From positions 154,959-218,958 of the forward strand of contig NZ_FBYA01000002.1 of assembly GCF_001517545.1 (NCBI RefSeq): a DNA stretch of 64,000 bases. The letters run 5' to 3'. A program made the translations under genes and the position numbers. Shown in pieces: positions 35,082 through 42,900 of the stretch. The stretch comes from Limnohabitans sp. Rim47. Lineage in GTDB: Bacteria > Pseudomonadota > Gammaproteobacteria > Burkholderiales > Burkholderiaceae_C. Position 1 is the stretch's first letter. Each line of letters begins with the position of its first letter. The notes under the pieces are model-generated. The model saw only the letters and a program-made list of their open reading frames with translations. It searched no databases and was not told where the DNA came from.

Positions 35082-35957
35082 TTACTGCCGCGCCGTGCGC
35101 ACGTTCGGCGGCACCGCACCCGGATGGCTGGTGCGCCAGGGGTTGATGTCCAGCCCTCCACGGCGGGTGTAGCGGGCATACACCGTGAGCTGGGTCGGTT
35201 TGCAGCGCGTCCAGATGTCCATGAAGATGCGCTCGACGCATTGCTCATGAAACTCGTTGTGGTTGCGAAAACTCACGATGTATTGCAGCAAGCCCGCTTG
35301 GTCTATTTGTGGGCCGCTGTAGGTGATTTGCACACTGCCCCAATCGGGCTGGCCGGTGACCAGGCAATTGCTTTTGAGCAAGTGGCTGACCAGCGTTTCT
35401 GACACCGGCAGTTCTTCGGCGTTGGCGGTCAGCAAATCGGGTGCGGGCTGGTAGCGACTGCACTCGATGTCCATGCGGTCGAGGTTCAAACCGTCCAACT
35501 CGTGCACGGGCTCGGCGTCAAATTTTTCTTGCAACAGCAGCTTGACGCCCACACTGGCCTGCACCGCGCCACCGTGCCAAATGACTGCGCTGATGTCGCG
35601 GCGAATCAAATCGCGGACCACATCGGCGCTTTCGAGCCGCGTGTTGTTGAAGCTGTTGAGGTACAACTTGAAGGACTTGCTTTCGACGATGTGGGTGCTT
35701 TCGGCGGGCACCGTGATGTGCGCCAAGGCCACTTGCGGCTTGCCCTTGGGGTTGAGCCAGGAAAGCTCAAACGCGGTCCACAAATCAGCCCCAAAAAACA
35801 CGGGCTGCCCGGTTACCCCGATCTCGGCGCGTTTGGTGGCGCGAGGAATCGGGAACAGCAAACTGGCGTCGTACTGGTCCACATAGGCGCTGGTCTTGCC
35901 CAGCTGCGATTGTTCCGGGGTGTGCTCGGGGGTGTGTTCTGGAGAGTTCATGCTCAT
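35082..35957 (-). CDS. queF: NADPH-dependent 7-cyano-7-deazaguanine reductase QueF
   Basis: This enzyme of about 291 residues reduces preQ0 to preQ1 for queuosine biosynthesis. It is the long bimodular form: an N-terminal half with YDASLLFPIPR, DLWTAFELSWLNPKGKPQVA and ESKSFKLYLNSFNNTR near residue 100, and a C-terminal half with the catalytic Cys region LLKSNCLVTGQPDWGSVQI near 210 and FRNHNEFHEQCVERIF near 235. Its ATG overlaps the yaaA stop (ATGA), so both are in one operon. The first residues contain a short PEHTPEHTPEQ repeat, so the downstream ATG at 35951 is also possible. Confidence 0.94.
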   Translation of the reverse strand: MSMNSPEHTPEHTPEQSQLGKTSAYVDQYDASLLFPIPRATKRAEIGVTGQPVFFGADLWTAFELSWLNPKGKPQVALAHITVPAESTHIVESKSFKLYLNSFNNTRLESADVVRDLIRRDISAVIWHGGAVQASVGVKLLLQEKFDAEPVHELDGLNLDRMDIECSRYQPAPDLLTANAEELPVSETLVSHLLKSNCLVTGQPDWGSVQITYSGPQIDQAGLLQYIVSFRNHNEFHEQCVERIFMDIWTRCKPTQLTVYARYTRRGGLDINPWRTSHPGAVPPNVRTARQ

Positions 35958-36730
35958 GCTTGCACCTTGCGTCGAAAAACCAAACGGTCAGGCTCAGACA
36001 CCTGCGGGTCGTAGGCATAGCCCGCCAGATCAAAGCCAAGCAGGCCTTCTGGGTGACTGATTTTGTTCTGAATGGCATACCGCGCCATCAAGCCCCGCGC
36101 CCGCTTGGCGTTGAAACTGATGATTTTGTATTTGCCGCCCTTGAAGTCTTCAAACACGCACTCGATCACGCGGGCTTTCAGCGTTTTGCGGTCGACCGAC
36201 TTGAAATACTCCTGCGAAGCCAGGTTCACGATGACCGGGGTTTTGTCTTTGGCCAGCTGGGCGTTAAGGTACTGCGCAATTTGCGCCCCCCAAAACTTGT
36301 AGAGGTTGCTGCCCTGGTCGGTTTGCAGCGTGGTGCCCATCTCTAGGCGGTAGGGCTGCATCCAGTCCAGCGGGCGCAGCACGCCATACAGCCCACTCAA
36401 AATACCCACATGGGTTTGCGCCCATTGCAGGTCTTGCGCTGACAAAGTCTTGGCGTCCAGGCCGTCGTACACATCGCCATTGAAGGCCAGCACGGCTTGC
36501 TTGGCGTTTTTGGCAGTGAACTTGGGTGCCCAGGCTTCGTAGCGGGCCACGTTCAAAGCCGACAGTGCGTCCGACAAGTCCATCAATTCGGCAATTTGCT
36601 GGGGCGATTTTTGGCGCAGCACCTCGATCAGGGCCTGCGACTGCGGCACAAACTGGGGCAGCGTGTGCGGCACATCGCCTGCGGGGGTTTCGTAATCCAG
36701 AGATTTGGCGGGTGACAATAAGAACAACAT
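35954..36730 (-). CDS. yaaA: peroxide stress protein YaaA
   Basis: This 258-residue DUF328/UPF0246 protein lowers free intracellular iron under hydrogen peroxide stress in E. coli. It matches YaaA from the first residue: MLFLLSPAKSLDYETP, FNGDVYDGLDAKTLS, GILSGLYGVLRPLDWMQPYR near residue 120, YKFWGAQI, VNLASQEYFKSVD and KIISFNAKRARGLMARY. The ATG at 36730 is supported by that homology and overlaps, on the opposite strand, the ATG of truC within the tetranucleotide CATG. The gene is followed by queF. Confidence 0.93.
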   Translation of the reverse strand: MLFLLSPAKSLDYETPAGDVPHTLPQFVPQSQALIEVLRQKSPQQIAELMDLSDALSALNVARYEAWAPKFTAKNAKQAVLAFNGDVYDGLDAKTLSAQDLQWAQTHVGILSGLYGVLRPLDWMQPYRLEMGTTLQTDQGSNLYKFWGAQIAQYLNAQLAKDKTPVIVNLASQEYFKSVDRKTLKARVIECVFEDFKGGKYKIISFNAKRARGLMARYAIQNKISHPEGLLGFDLAGYAYDPQVSEPDRLVFRRKVQA

Positions 36731-37469
36731 GCTCGATATCCTTTACCTCGACGATTATCTTGCAGCCGTGACCAAGCCGCCCGGCCTGTTGGTGCATCGC
36801 ACTGGTCTGGACGCGGGTGAAACCCGGTTTGCCCTGCAAATGCTGCGTGACCAGCTGGGCCGCCCGGTGTGGCCCGCGCACAGGTTAGACAAAGGCACCA
36901 GCGGCGTGCTGCTGTTTGCCCTGAACCAAGAGACCGCCCGTTGGTTGGGCCAAGCCTTTGAAAGCGGCCAAAACCTGCAAAAGACCTACCGCGCCATGGT
37001 GCGTGGCTGGCCAGCCGATGCGGGGCTGATCGACCACGCGCTGAAACGCATGCCCGACGACATGCGCACCGAGCGCCTTGAATCGCAGCACGCCCAAAGC
37101 CGCTTTACCGCCCTGCGCCGCTTCGAACTGCCCTTGCCCCAGCAAGGCTTTGCCAGCACCCGCTGCGCCGAAGTGGCCCTGCAGCCGCTGACGGGCCGCC
37201 GCCACCAGTTGCGCCGCCACATGAAACACATCGCCCACCCGATCTTGGGCGATGCCACGCACGGCAAGGGCCCGCTCAACCGGGCCGTGGCCGACTTGAT
37301 CGGGCTACAACGGCTGTGGCTGCATGCCGAAAGTCTGGCACTGCCCCACCCCATCAGCGGCCAGCTGCTGCAACTGGCATCGCCCTTGCCCACGGAATGG
37401 ACACTTTGGGACACCTTTGCGCCTGCCCAACCAACCGTCACCCCGGGCTTAACCAACCGTCGTCCTTGA
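36729..37469 (+). CDS. truC: tRNA pseudouridine(65) synthase TruC-like
   Basis: This 246-residue RluA-family pseudouridine synthase is closest to TruC. It has the start MLDILYLDDYLAAVTKPPGL, the catalytic Asp motif WPAHRLDKGTSGVLLFAL near residue 60, KTYRAMVRGW, and LTGRRHQLRRHMKHIAHPIL followed by GDATHGKGPLNR near 160. The homology supports the ATG at 36729, which overlaps the divergent yaaA start codon. The C-terminal tail PTVTPGLTNRRP is encoded by the beginning of a REP-related array, so the gene probably lost its original stop to repeat invasion or acquired a repeat-derived tail. Confidence 0.88.
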   Translation: MLDILYLDDYLAAVTKPPGLLVHRTGLDAGETRFALQMLRDQLGRPVWPAHRLDKGTSGVLLFALNQETARWLGQAFESGQNLQKTYRAMVRGWPADAGLIDHALKRMPDDMRTERLESQHAQSRFTALRRFELPLPQQGFASTRCAEVALQPLTGRRHQLRRHMKHIAHPILGDATHGKGPLNRAVADLIGLQRLWLHAESLALPHPISGQLLQLASPLPTEWTLWDTFAPAQPTVTPGLTNRRP

Positions 37470-37674
37470 CCACCCGACCGTCGTCCTTGACCACCCAACC
37501 GTCGTCCTTGACCACCCGACCGTCATCCTTGACCACCCAACCGTCATCCTGGACCACCCGACCGTCATCCTTGACCACCCAACCGTCATCCTGGACCACC
37601 CAACCGTCGTCCTTGACCACCCGACCGTCATCCTTGACCACCCAACCGTCATCCCGGGCTTGACCCGGGATCCA
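37455..37674. repeat. nine 21-bp tandem repeats leading into a REP-like palindrome
   Basis: Nine contiguous units of exactly 21 bases (consensus AACCGTCATCCTTGACCACC plus C; first base A or G) occupy 37455-37643. They end in AACCGTCATCCCGGGCTTGA followed by CCCGGGATCCAT at 37644-37674. The array is on the GTCATCC side of the palindrome. The first unit contains the truC stop codon. Most of the 478-base gap up to 37947 consists of this array and its mirror partner. Confidence 0.9.
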
Positions 37675-37712
37675 TCCCCGCTTTGCCTTGCGCCCCGCGC
37701 AAAAGCCAACAC

Positions 37713-37846
37713 ATGGACCCCGGATCAAGTCCGGGGTGACAGGGGTGACAGGGGTGACAGGGGTGACAGGGGTGACAGGGGTGACAGGGATGACCGGGAT
37801 GACCGGGATGACCGGGATGACAGGAGTGACAGGAGTGACAGGGGTG
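37713..37846. repeat. inverted REP-like palindrome followed by 9-bp tandem repeats
   Basis: The palindrome TGGACCCCGGATCAAGTCCG, then GGGTGAC, at about 37714-37740 is in opposite orientation to the one at 37644-37674. It is followed by about a dozen copies of a 9-base unit (GGGGTGACA, with GGGATGACC and GGAGTGACA variants) to 37846. The array is again on the GTGAC side. The 38 bases between the two palindromes are GC-rich with no visible gene. I see nothing further between 37847 and the next start codon at 37948. Confidence 0.88.
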
Positions 37847-37947
37847 ATGTCACCCAGCGGATAAGCATCCTCGCGGTTTTCCATAAGATGCGAGGCTAAG
37901 TCTGTTATCGCGTGCTAAGCCGCAACACAACACCCACAACCAGCCCC

Positions 37948-39069
37948 ATGAGCCTGCTCTTCACGCCCTTCACTTTCAACGCGCCATCGGGCCCGCTTAC
38001 CTTGCCCAACCGCATCGTCATCGCGCCCATGTGCCAATACTCGGCCGATAACGGCCGGGCCACCGACTGGCACCTGACACACTGGGCCAACTTGCTCAAC
38101 AGCGGTGCAGGCTTGTTCACCATCGAAGCCACAGCGGTGTCGGCGGTCGGTCGCATCAGCCCCGGCTGCCTGGGCCTGTGGGACGACGCCACCCAAGCCG
38201 CTTTGGCAGATAAACTGCACCGCGCCCGCCGCCTGGCTCCGCAAATTCCCGTGTGCATCCAAATCAGCCATGCTGGCCGCAAGGCATCGAGCGCAGCCCC
38301 CTGGAACGGTGGCATGCTGATCGCCCCCGCCGATGGTGGCTGGCAAACCGTGGCACCCAGCGCCCTGCCCCACTTGCCACAAGAAGCCGCGCCCACCGAA
38401 CTGAGCCTGGCCGACATCGCGCAAATCAAGGCCGACTTTGTGAACACCGCTTTGCGCAGCCACGCTTTGGGCATCGAGGCCATCGAGCTGCACGCCGCAC
38501 ACGGCTATTTGCTACACCAGTTTTTGTCACCCATTTCCAACCAGCGCACCGACCCATACGGTGGTTCGTTTGAAAACCGCATCCGCTTTCCGCTGGAAGT
38601 CTTCAAAGCCGTGCGCGAAGCTTTTGGCGGCACGCTGGGCATGCGCATCTCGGGCACTGACTGGGTCGATGGCGGCTGGACGATCGAAGAAACCGCCGAG
38701 TTGTCCGTGCGGCTCAAGCAAGCCGGAGCGCAGTTCGTGCACATCTCGTCGGGCGGCGTGTCGCCTTTGCAAAAAATCGCCATTGGCCCCGAATACCAAT
38801 TGCACTTGGCCAAAGCAGTCAAAGCCGCATCGGGCCTGACCACCATCGCCGTCGGCCTGATCACCGAGCCCGCCCAAGCCGAAGCCGTGCTGCAGCGGGG
38901 CGATGCCGACCTGGTGGCGCTGGCCCGCAGCTTTTTGTACAAGCCCCGCTGGGGTTGGGAAGCGGCTGTGGCATTGGGTGGCACCGTCGATGCGCAACAA
39001 CAGTACTGGCGCAGCTTGCCCCGCGAAGCCAAAAACATTTTCAACGACGCCAAAATCGGCATGCGCTGA
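37948..39069 (+). CDS. NADH:flavin oxidoreductase (old yellow enzyme, YqjM/XenA type)
   Basis: This 373-residue FMN ene-reductase has the N-terminal PLTLPNRIVIAPMCQYSADN typical of the YqjM/XenA class, with the Cys that tunes the flavin. Other features are DWHLTHWANLLNSGAG, the substrate His region QISHAGRKAS near residue 108, AIELHAAHGYLLHQFLSPIS near 180 and NQRTDPYGGSFENR. The phosphate-binding GDADLVALARSFLYKP is near the end. It reduces activated C=C bonds of enones, nitro compounds or quinone-like toxicants. The ATG at 37948 is chosen because homology begins there. A Bug-family binding-protein gene follows after 32 bases. Confidence 0.92.
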   Translation: MSLLFTPFTFNAPSGPLTLPNRIVIAPMCQYSADNGRATDWHLTHWANLLNSGAGLFTIEATAVSAVGRISPGCLGLWDDATQAALADKLHRARRLAPQIPVCIQISHAGRKASSAAPWNGGMLIAPADGGWQTVAPSALPHLPQEAAPTELSLADIAQIKADFVNTALRSHALGIEAIELHAAHGYLLHQFLSPISNQRTDPYGGSFENRIRFPLEVFKAVREAFGGTLGMRISGTDWVDGGWTIEETAELSVRLKQAGAQFVHISSGGVSPLQKIAIGPEYQLHLAKAVKAASGLTTIAVGLITEPAQAEAVLQRGDADLVALARSFLYKPRWGWEAAVALGGTVDAQQQYWRSLPREAKNIFNDAKIGMR

Positions 39070-39101
39070 TTTCTGACCTTCCCCAAAAAAGAGAGACAAA
39101 C

Positions 39102-40085
39102 ATGAACACACACCGCACTTTGAGTCGAAAAATCACCCGCCTGCTGGCCTTGGCCAGCCTGTGCGCGCCCCTGGCCCTGATGGCCCAAGCCTTCCCCAGC
39201 AAGCCGATCACGCTGGTGGTGCCCGTGCCACCGGGCGGCTTGGTCGACACATCGGCCCGCCTGATTTCCGAGCCGCTGGGGCGCTTGATTGGCCAGTCCA
39301 TCGTGGTGGAAAACAAAGGCGGTGCCAGCGGCAACCTGGCTTACCAGCAAGTGGCCCGCAGCGCCAAAGACGGCCACACCTTGCTGGTGTCGTACTCGGG
39401 CTACCACGTCGCCAACCCGATCTTGATGAACAAGCTGCCCTGGGAACTGAAAGACCTGACCCCGGTGGGCCTGATCACGGTCGCGACCAACGTGGTGGCC
39501 GTGCACCCTTCGGTGCCGGTCAGCAACATGAAGGAATTCATCGCCTACGCCAAACAAAATGCAGGCAAGCTGAACTACGCCTCGCAGGGCAATGGCTCGG
39601 TTTCGCACATCGGCACCGAAATCTTCAAACAGCAAACCGGGGTGGACCTGGTGCATGTCCCCTACAAAGGTTCGGGCCAGGCCATTGCCGACGTGCTGTC
39701 GGGGCAAGTGCAGGTGTTCATGACCACGCCGCCTTCGGTGATGCAGCACATTCAGGCCGGCAAGCTCAAGGCCTTGGCCGTCACGGGCAAAAAGCGCCAC
39801 GCGGGCATGCCCCAAGTGCCCACCATGGCCGAGGCCGGTTACCCCAACTTTGACCTCGAATCGTGGGTGGCCCTGTACGCCCCAGCGGGCACACCGGCCA
39901 GCACAGTGAACCAACTGGCCGACGCCGTCAAACGCAGCCTGGATCTGCCCGAGAGCAAGCAACGCGCCGACGCGGCAGGCATTGAAGTGCGTTTTGTGGC
40001 TCCAACCGAAATGACCAAGCTGCTCGACCGCGACATCGCCGACTGGACCCAAGCCATCAAGGCCGCGAACATCAAACTCGACTGA
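39102..40085 (+). CDS. Bug/TctC-family periplasmic solute-binding protein
   Basis: This protein of 327 residues starts at MNTHRTLSRK after a GAGAGA ribosome site. It has a signal peptide ending near LMAQA and continues with AFPSKPITLVVPVPPGG, the Bug N-terminal signature, then GKLNYASQGNGSVSHIGTEI and the YKGSGQAIADVL stretch. It is the second orphan Bug receptor of the window and differs clearly from the one at 1159-2139. It probably shares a transcript with the flavin oxidoreductase gene, since a strong terminator follows immediately. The ligand is unknown. Confidence 0.92.
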   Translation: MNTHRTLSRKITRLLALASLCAPLALMAQAFPSKPITLVVPVPPGGLVDTSARLISEPLGRLIGQSIVVENKGGASGNLAYQQVARSAKDGHTLLVSYSGYHVANPILMNKLPWELKDLTPVGLITVATNVVAVHPSVPVSNMKEFIAYAKQNAGKLNYASQGNGSVSHIGTEIFKQQTGVDLVHVPYKGSGQAIADVLSGQVQVFMTTPPSVMQHIQAGKLKALAVTGKKRHAGMPQVPTMAEAGYPNFDLESWVALYAPAGTPASTVNQLADAVKRSLDLPESKQRADAAGIEVRFVAPTEMTKLLDRDIADWTQAIKAANIKLD

Positions 40086-40097
40086 TCGCCCAACGTG

Positions 40098-40138
40098 AAA
40101 AAGCCGGAGCAGGCCTTATGGCCTGCTCCGGCTTTTTT
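40098..40138 (+). terminator. strong intrinsic terminator
   Basis: AAGCCGGAGCAGGCC pairs perfectly with GGCCTGCTCCGGCTT around a TTAT loop, followed by six T residues, 13 bases after the binding-protein stop codon. The A run before the stem makes it potentially bidirectional, which fits the converging DUF3501 gene. Confidence 0.92.
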
Positions 40139-40159
40139 GCGTTTAGAGGCGCGTGCGGC

Positions 40160-40750
40160 TTACTTCAAATCACCCGCCAAGCTGGCCAAAGTGTCGGGAA
40201 AGATTTCGACATGCGAGGGGTAATGCGTGTGGTCGCACCCCAGCTTGACGCCCGCCCCCGCCTTGACAGCGGCGCACATGACCGGCGTCAACTCAAAGCG
40301 CACAAAGTGAACGGCCGAGGTTTTCTCGTCGGTCTCGCGGTCCAGGTCTTCGTCGGCAATGGCATACACGCGGGCATGGCCCTCGACCTCGACAAACAAG
40401 CGGTCTTCCACGCCGATCAGCTTGGCCAACTCGCGCTTGCGTTCGTGGATGTCGGTGTACTCGATCATCATGGTGGCCTTCCAGTTGCTGCCATCCGGCA
40501 CCAAGGGGGCATAGGCCTCGATCTCTTGCAGGATGCCTTCTTCTTCAAAGACTTTTTCGATGCGCAGCATCTCCTGGATCTGATAGCGGATGGTGGTTTC
40601 GCTCTCAAACTGCACGTTGATGTGCTCGCCCAGCTGCACGCTGCGCAGCTTGCGGTGGGCGATGACTTCGGGCTTGTGGACCTTGCGCCATTTGGTATAG
40701 GCCTCCAGCGACATCAGGGTCTCGGGCGTGATTTTTCCGGTCAGTTGCAT
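40160..40750 (-). CDS. DUF3501 family protein
   Basis: This 196-residue protein belongs to DUF3501, whose members are nearly always encoded next to a rubrerythrin and an Fe-S heterodisulfide-reductase-like protein, as here. Recognisable stretches are KITPETLMSLEAYTKWRKVH near the N-terminus, VHFVRFELTPVMCAAVKAGA near residue 150, and GCDHTHYPSHVEIFPDT at the end. No catalytic motif is known. It lies 11 bases after the Fe-S gene, implying co-translation and a shared function, perhaps in peroxide or sulfur redox chemistry. Confidence 0.9.
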   Translation of the reverse strand: MQLTGKITPETLMSLEAYTKWRKVHKPEVIAHRKLRSVQLGEHINVQFESETTIRYQIQEMLRIEKVFEEEGILQEIEAYAPLVPDGSNWKATMMIEYTDIHERKRELAKLIGVEDRLFVEVEGHARVYAIADEDLDRETDEKTSAVHFVRFELTPVMCAAVKAGAGVKLGCDHTHYPSHVEIFPDTLASLAGDLK

Positions 40751-40761
40751 GGCGGTTTTCC

Positions 40762-42111
40762 TTATTTGAGGCCGTAGGCTTTGCGCACCAAGGTCAGGGG
40801 GTGGTTCAGTTCGGGGGCACCCAGACCGTTGACCTCAAAGCCCTGGGCGATGTGATGACCGCCCAGTGGGCAGTCGGAGCTGATGAAGTCGGGCTTGGAG
40901 CCGTCCTTCATGGTGGCCATGGCTTTGAACACCGGCTTGCCGATTTTCATCGCCATGTCGTGTGAGCCTTTTTTCACACCATAGGTGCCGGCGTGGCCTG
41001 AGCAGCGCTCGATGGTGTTGATCTCGGTGTCCGGGATCATCTTGAGCATTTCTTCGGTCTTTTTGCCAATGTTCTGCACCCGGCCGTGACAAGGAATCTG
41101 ATAGCTCACATTGCCCAGCTTTTGCGGGAACTCGGTTTTCAACAAGCCATCGCGCTTGCGGGCCATGAAATATTCAAACGGGTCCCACACCGCATCTTTG
41201 ACCAACTGCGTGTCGGCGCAATCGGGGAACATCAGCGGAATCTCTTGCTTGAACATCAAGGCGCAGCTGGGCACTGCCGCCAAGATGGCAAAGCCGTCTT
41301 TGGCGTATTGGGCCAGCATCGGAATGTTGGCTTCTTTCGAGGCCTTGACCGAGTCCAGATCGCCCAATTCCAGCTTGGGCATGCCGCAGCACTTTTCTTT
41401 CTCGACCAAGACATAGGGAATGTCGTTGTGGTCCAAGATTTTGAGCAAATCGTGGCCAATGCCGGGCTCGTTGTAGTTGATGTAGCAAGTGGCATAAATG
41501 GCCACTTTGCCCGGTGTCTTGTCGCCGTCGATCACCTTGACCGATTTAGCAACCGGCGCACTGGATCGGAATTTTTGGGTCGCCAGTGAGGGCAACCACG
41601 CGTTTTTGTCCACGCCCGCCACGCTTTCCATCACACTGCGGGCGGCGGCCGTTTGGTTGATGGCGTTGACCGCCTGCACCACGATGGGGATACCGGCCAA
41701 CGAGCCATGCACATCGGTGGAGGCCAACAGCTTCTCGGCCATGCCCACTTCCCCTTTTTGGAACTTGATGGCCTTGGCCCGCAGCATGGTGTGTGGGAAG
41801 TCCAGGTTCCAGGCGTGCGGTGGGGTGTAAGGGCACTTGGTCATGTAGCACAGGTCGCACATGTAGCACTGGTCCACCACTTTCCAGTAATCCTTTTTGT
41901 CCACCCCATCGACTTCCAGGGTGCTGCTCTCGTCGACCAGGTCAAACAAGGTCGGAAAGGCGTTGCACAAGCTCACACAACGGCGGCAACCGTGGCAGAT
42001 GTCAAAGATGCGCTCCAACTCATTCAGGCACTTGTCTTCGTTATAAAAGTCCGGGTTTTGCCAGTCCAGAGCGTGCCGTGTGGGGGCTTCAAGGTTGCCT
42101 TCTTTGGCCAT
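40762..42111 (-). CDS. (Fe-S)-binding protein, heterodisulfide reductase subunit D-like
   Basis: This 449-residue protein has two N-terminal 4Fe-4S ferredoxin-type motifs: CHGCRRCVSLCNAFP near residue 35 and CYMCDLCYMTKCPYTPP near 82. Two CCG-type cysteine-rich domains follow, with EKCCGMPKLELGDLDS near 240 and CSGHAGTYGVKKGSHDMA near 365. It probably passes electrons between the rubrerythrin-like protein and a thiol or quinone partner. It is preceded by the rubrerythrin gene, with a terminator-like hairpin in between, and followed by DUF3501. Confidence 0.9.
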   Translation of the reverse strand: MAKEGNLEAPTRHALDWQNPDFYNEDKCLNELERIFDICHGCRRCVSLCNAFPTLFDLVDESSTLEVDGVDKKDYWKVVDQCYMCDLCYMTKCPYTPPHAWNLDFPHTMLRAKAIKFQKGEVGMAEKLLASTDVHGSLAGIPIVVQAVNAINQTAAARSVMESVAGVDKNAWLPSLATQKFRSSAPVAKSVKVIDGDKTPGKVAIYATCYINYNEPGIGHDLLKILDHNDIPYVLVEKEKCCGMPKLELGDLDSVKASKEANIPMLAQYAKDGFAILAAVPSCALMFKQEIPLMFPDCADTQLVKDAVWDPFEYFMARKRDGLLKTEFPQKLGNVSYQIPCHGRVQNIGKKTEEMLKMIPDTEINTIERCSGHAGTYGVKKGSHDMAMKIGKPVFKAMATMKDGSKPDFISSDCPLGGHHIAQGFEVNGLGAPELNHPLTLVRKAYGLK

Positions 42112-42171
42112 GCTGTGCTCCTTCGGTTTTGTTTTTGGAGGTTTTTCTGAGGGCTTTGCCGCCCAAACCCT

Positions 42172-42205
42172 GAGAAAAACCCGCTGCGCTTGGGCACGCA
42201 GCGGG
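42172..42205 (-). terminator. intrinsic terminator between rubrerythrin and Fe-S genes
   Basis: On the minus strand CCCGCTGCG and CGCAGCGGG form a perfect 9-bp stem with an 8-base loop, followed by TTTTTCTC. It lies 19 bases after the rubrerythrin stop. Partial read-through would make rubrerythrin more abundant than the downstream proteins. Confidence 0.85.
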
Positions 42206-42223
42206 GCGACCGAAACCTGCGAA

Positions 42224-42646
42224 TCAATCGACCAGTTCGTTCAGGGCTTTTTGATAGCGGTTGGCGTGTGAACGCTCGGCCTTGGCCAGTGTTTCAAACC
42301 AGTCGGCCACTTCATCAAAACCTTCTTCACGGGCGGTCTTGGCCATGCCCGGGTACATGTCGGTGTACTCATGGGTTTCGCCTGCCACGGCCGAGGCCAG
42401 GTTTTGCCGCGTCGAGCCAATGGGCAGTCCGGTGGCCGGGTCGCCCGATTGCTCCAGAAACTCCAAGTGACCGTGGGCGTGGCCGGTCTCGCCTTCGGCG
42501 GTGGAACGGAACAGGGCTGCCACGTCGTTCTGGCCTTCAATGTCCGCCTTGTTCGCGAAGTACAAATAGCGACGATTGGCCTGCGATTCGCCTGCGAAGG
42601 CGTCTTTCAGGCACTGCTCCGTGCGCGAGCCTTTGAGTGCTGCCAT
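42224..42646 (-). CDS. rubrerythrin-family diiron protein without rubredoxin domain
   Basis: This 140-residue ferritin-like protein has two E-x-x-H-type diiron motifs: FAGESQANRRYLYFA near residue 18 with STAEGETGHAHGHLEF near 50, and AGETHEYTDMYPGMA near 90 with LAKAERSHANRYQKAL near 122. The C-terminal rubredoxin domain of classical rubrerythrin is missing, so electrons probably come from the Fe-S protein encoded next. The likely role is peroxide reduction in the cytoplasm. A good ribosome site (AAGGAGAT) precedes the ATG. The divergent valS lies 254 bases away. Confidence 0.92.
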   Translation of the reverse strand: MAALKGSRTEQCLKDAFAGESQANRRYLYFANKADIEGQNDVAALFRSTAEGETGHAHGHLEFLEQSGDPATGLPIGSTRQNLASAVAGETHEYTDMYPGMAKTAREEGFDEVADWFETLAKAERSHANRYQKALNELVD

Positions 42647-42854
42647 GGAAATCTCCTTGATGGGTTTTGAACCTTGAATGCCCTGGCATGATCGCCAGAG
42701 AGTTGCAGGTTACCCCCAGAGCACTGACTCTGCCCAATAAATTGATTCAATGACATGAATTTAGCGGGCCTATGGGGTCAGCCAAGGTGCGCCCGACCAC
42801 AGGAGCCCGAGTGGGCTAGGTAAAATCACCCTTTTGGACTTTGACCGTCCTGCG

Positions 42855-42885
42855 CGGCATCTGCTGAGGTGCCGTTTTTCTTTTT
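42855..42885 (+). terminator. intrinsic terminator-like hairpin 15-46 bases upstream of valS
   Basis: CGGCATCT and AGGTGCCG pair (one G-U) around a GCTG loop and are followed by TTTTTCTTTTT, just before the valS ATG at 42901. The upstream gene is divergent, so the only plus-strand transcripts it could stop begin within the 254-base gap. It may be a leader attenuator of valS or the end of a small RNA. The smaller GGAC/GTCC hairpin at 42836-42850 could compete with it. Confidence 0.6.
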
Positions 42886-42900
42886 AAGAAGCCCCCCGCC

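Noticed and set aside
37438..37884. A 148-codon minus-strand frame rich in DDGWVVK and TPV repeats
   Set aside because: It is the translation of the palindromes and their 21-bp and 9-bp arrays (with the typical DLIRGP and PGQARDDG peptides), and has no ribosome site or non-repeat domain.
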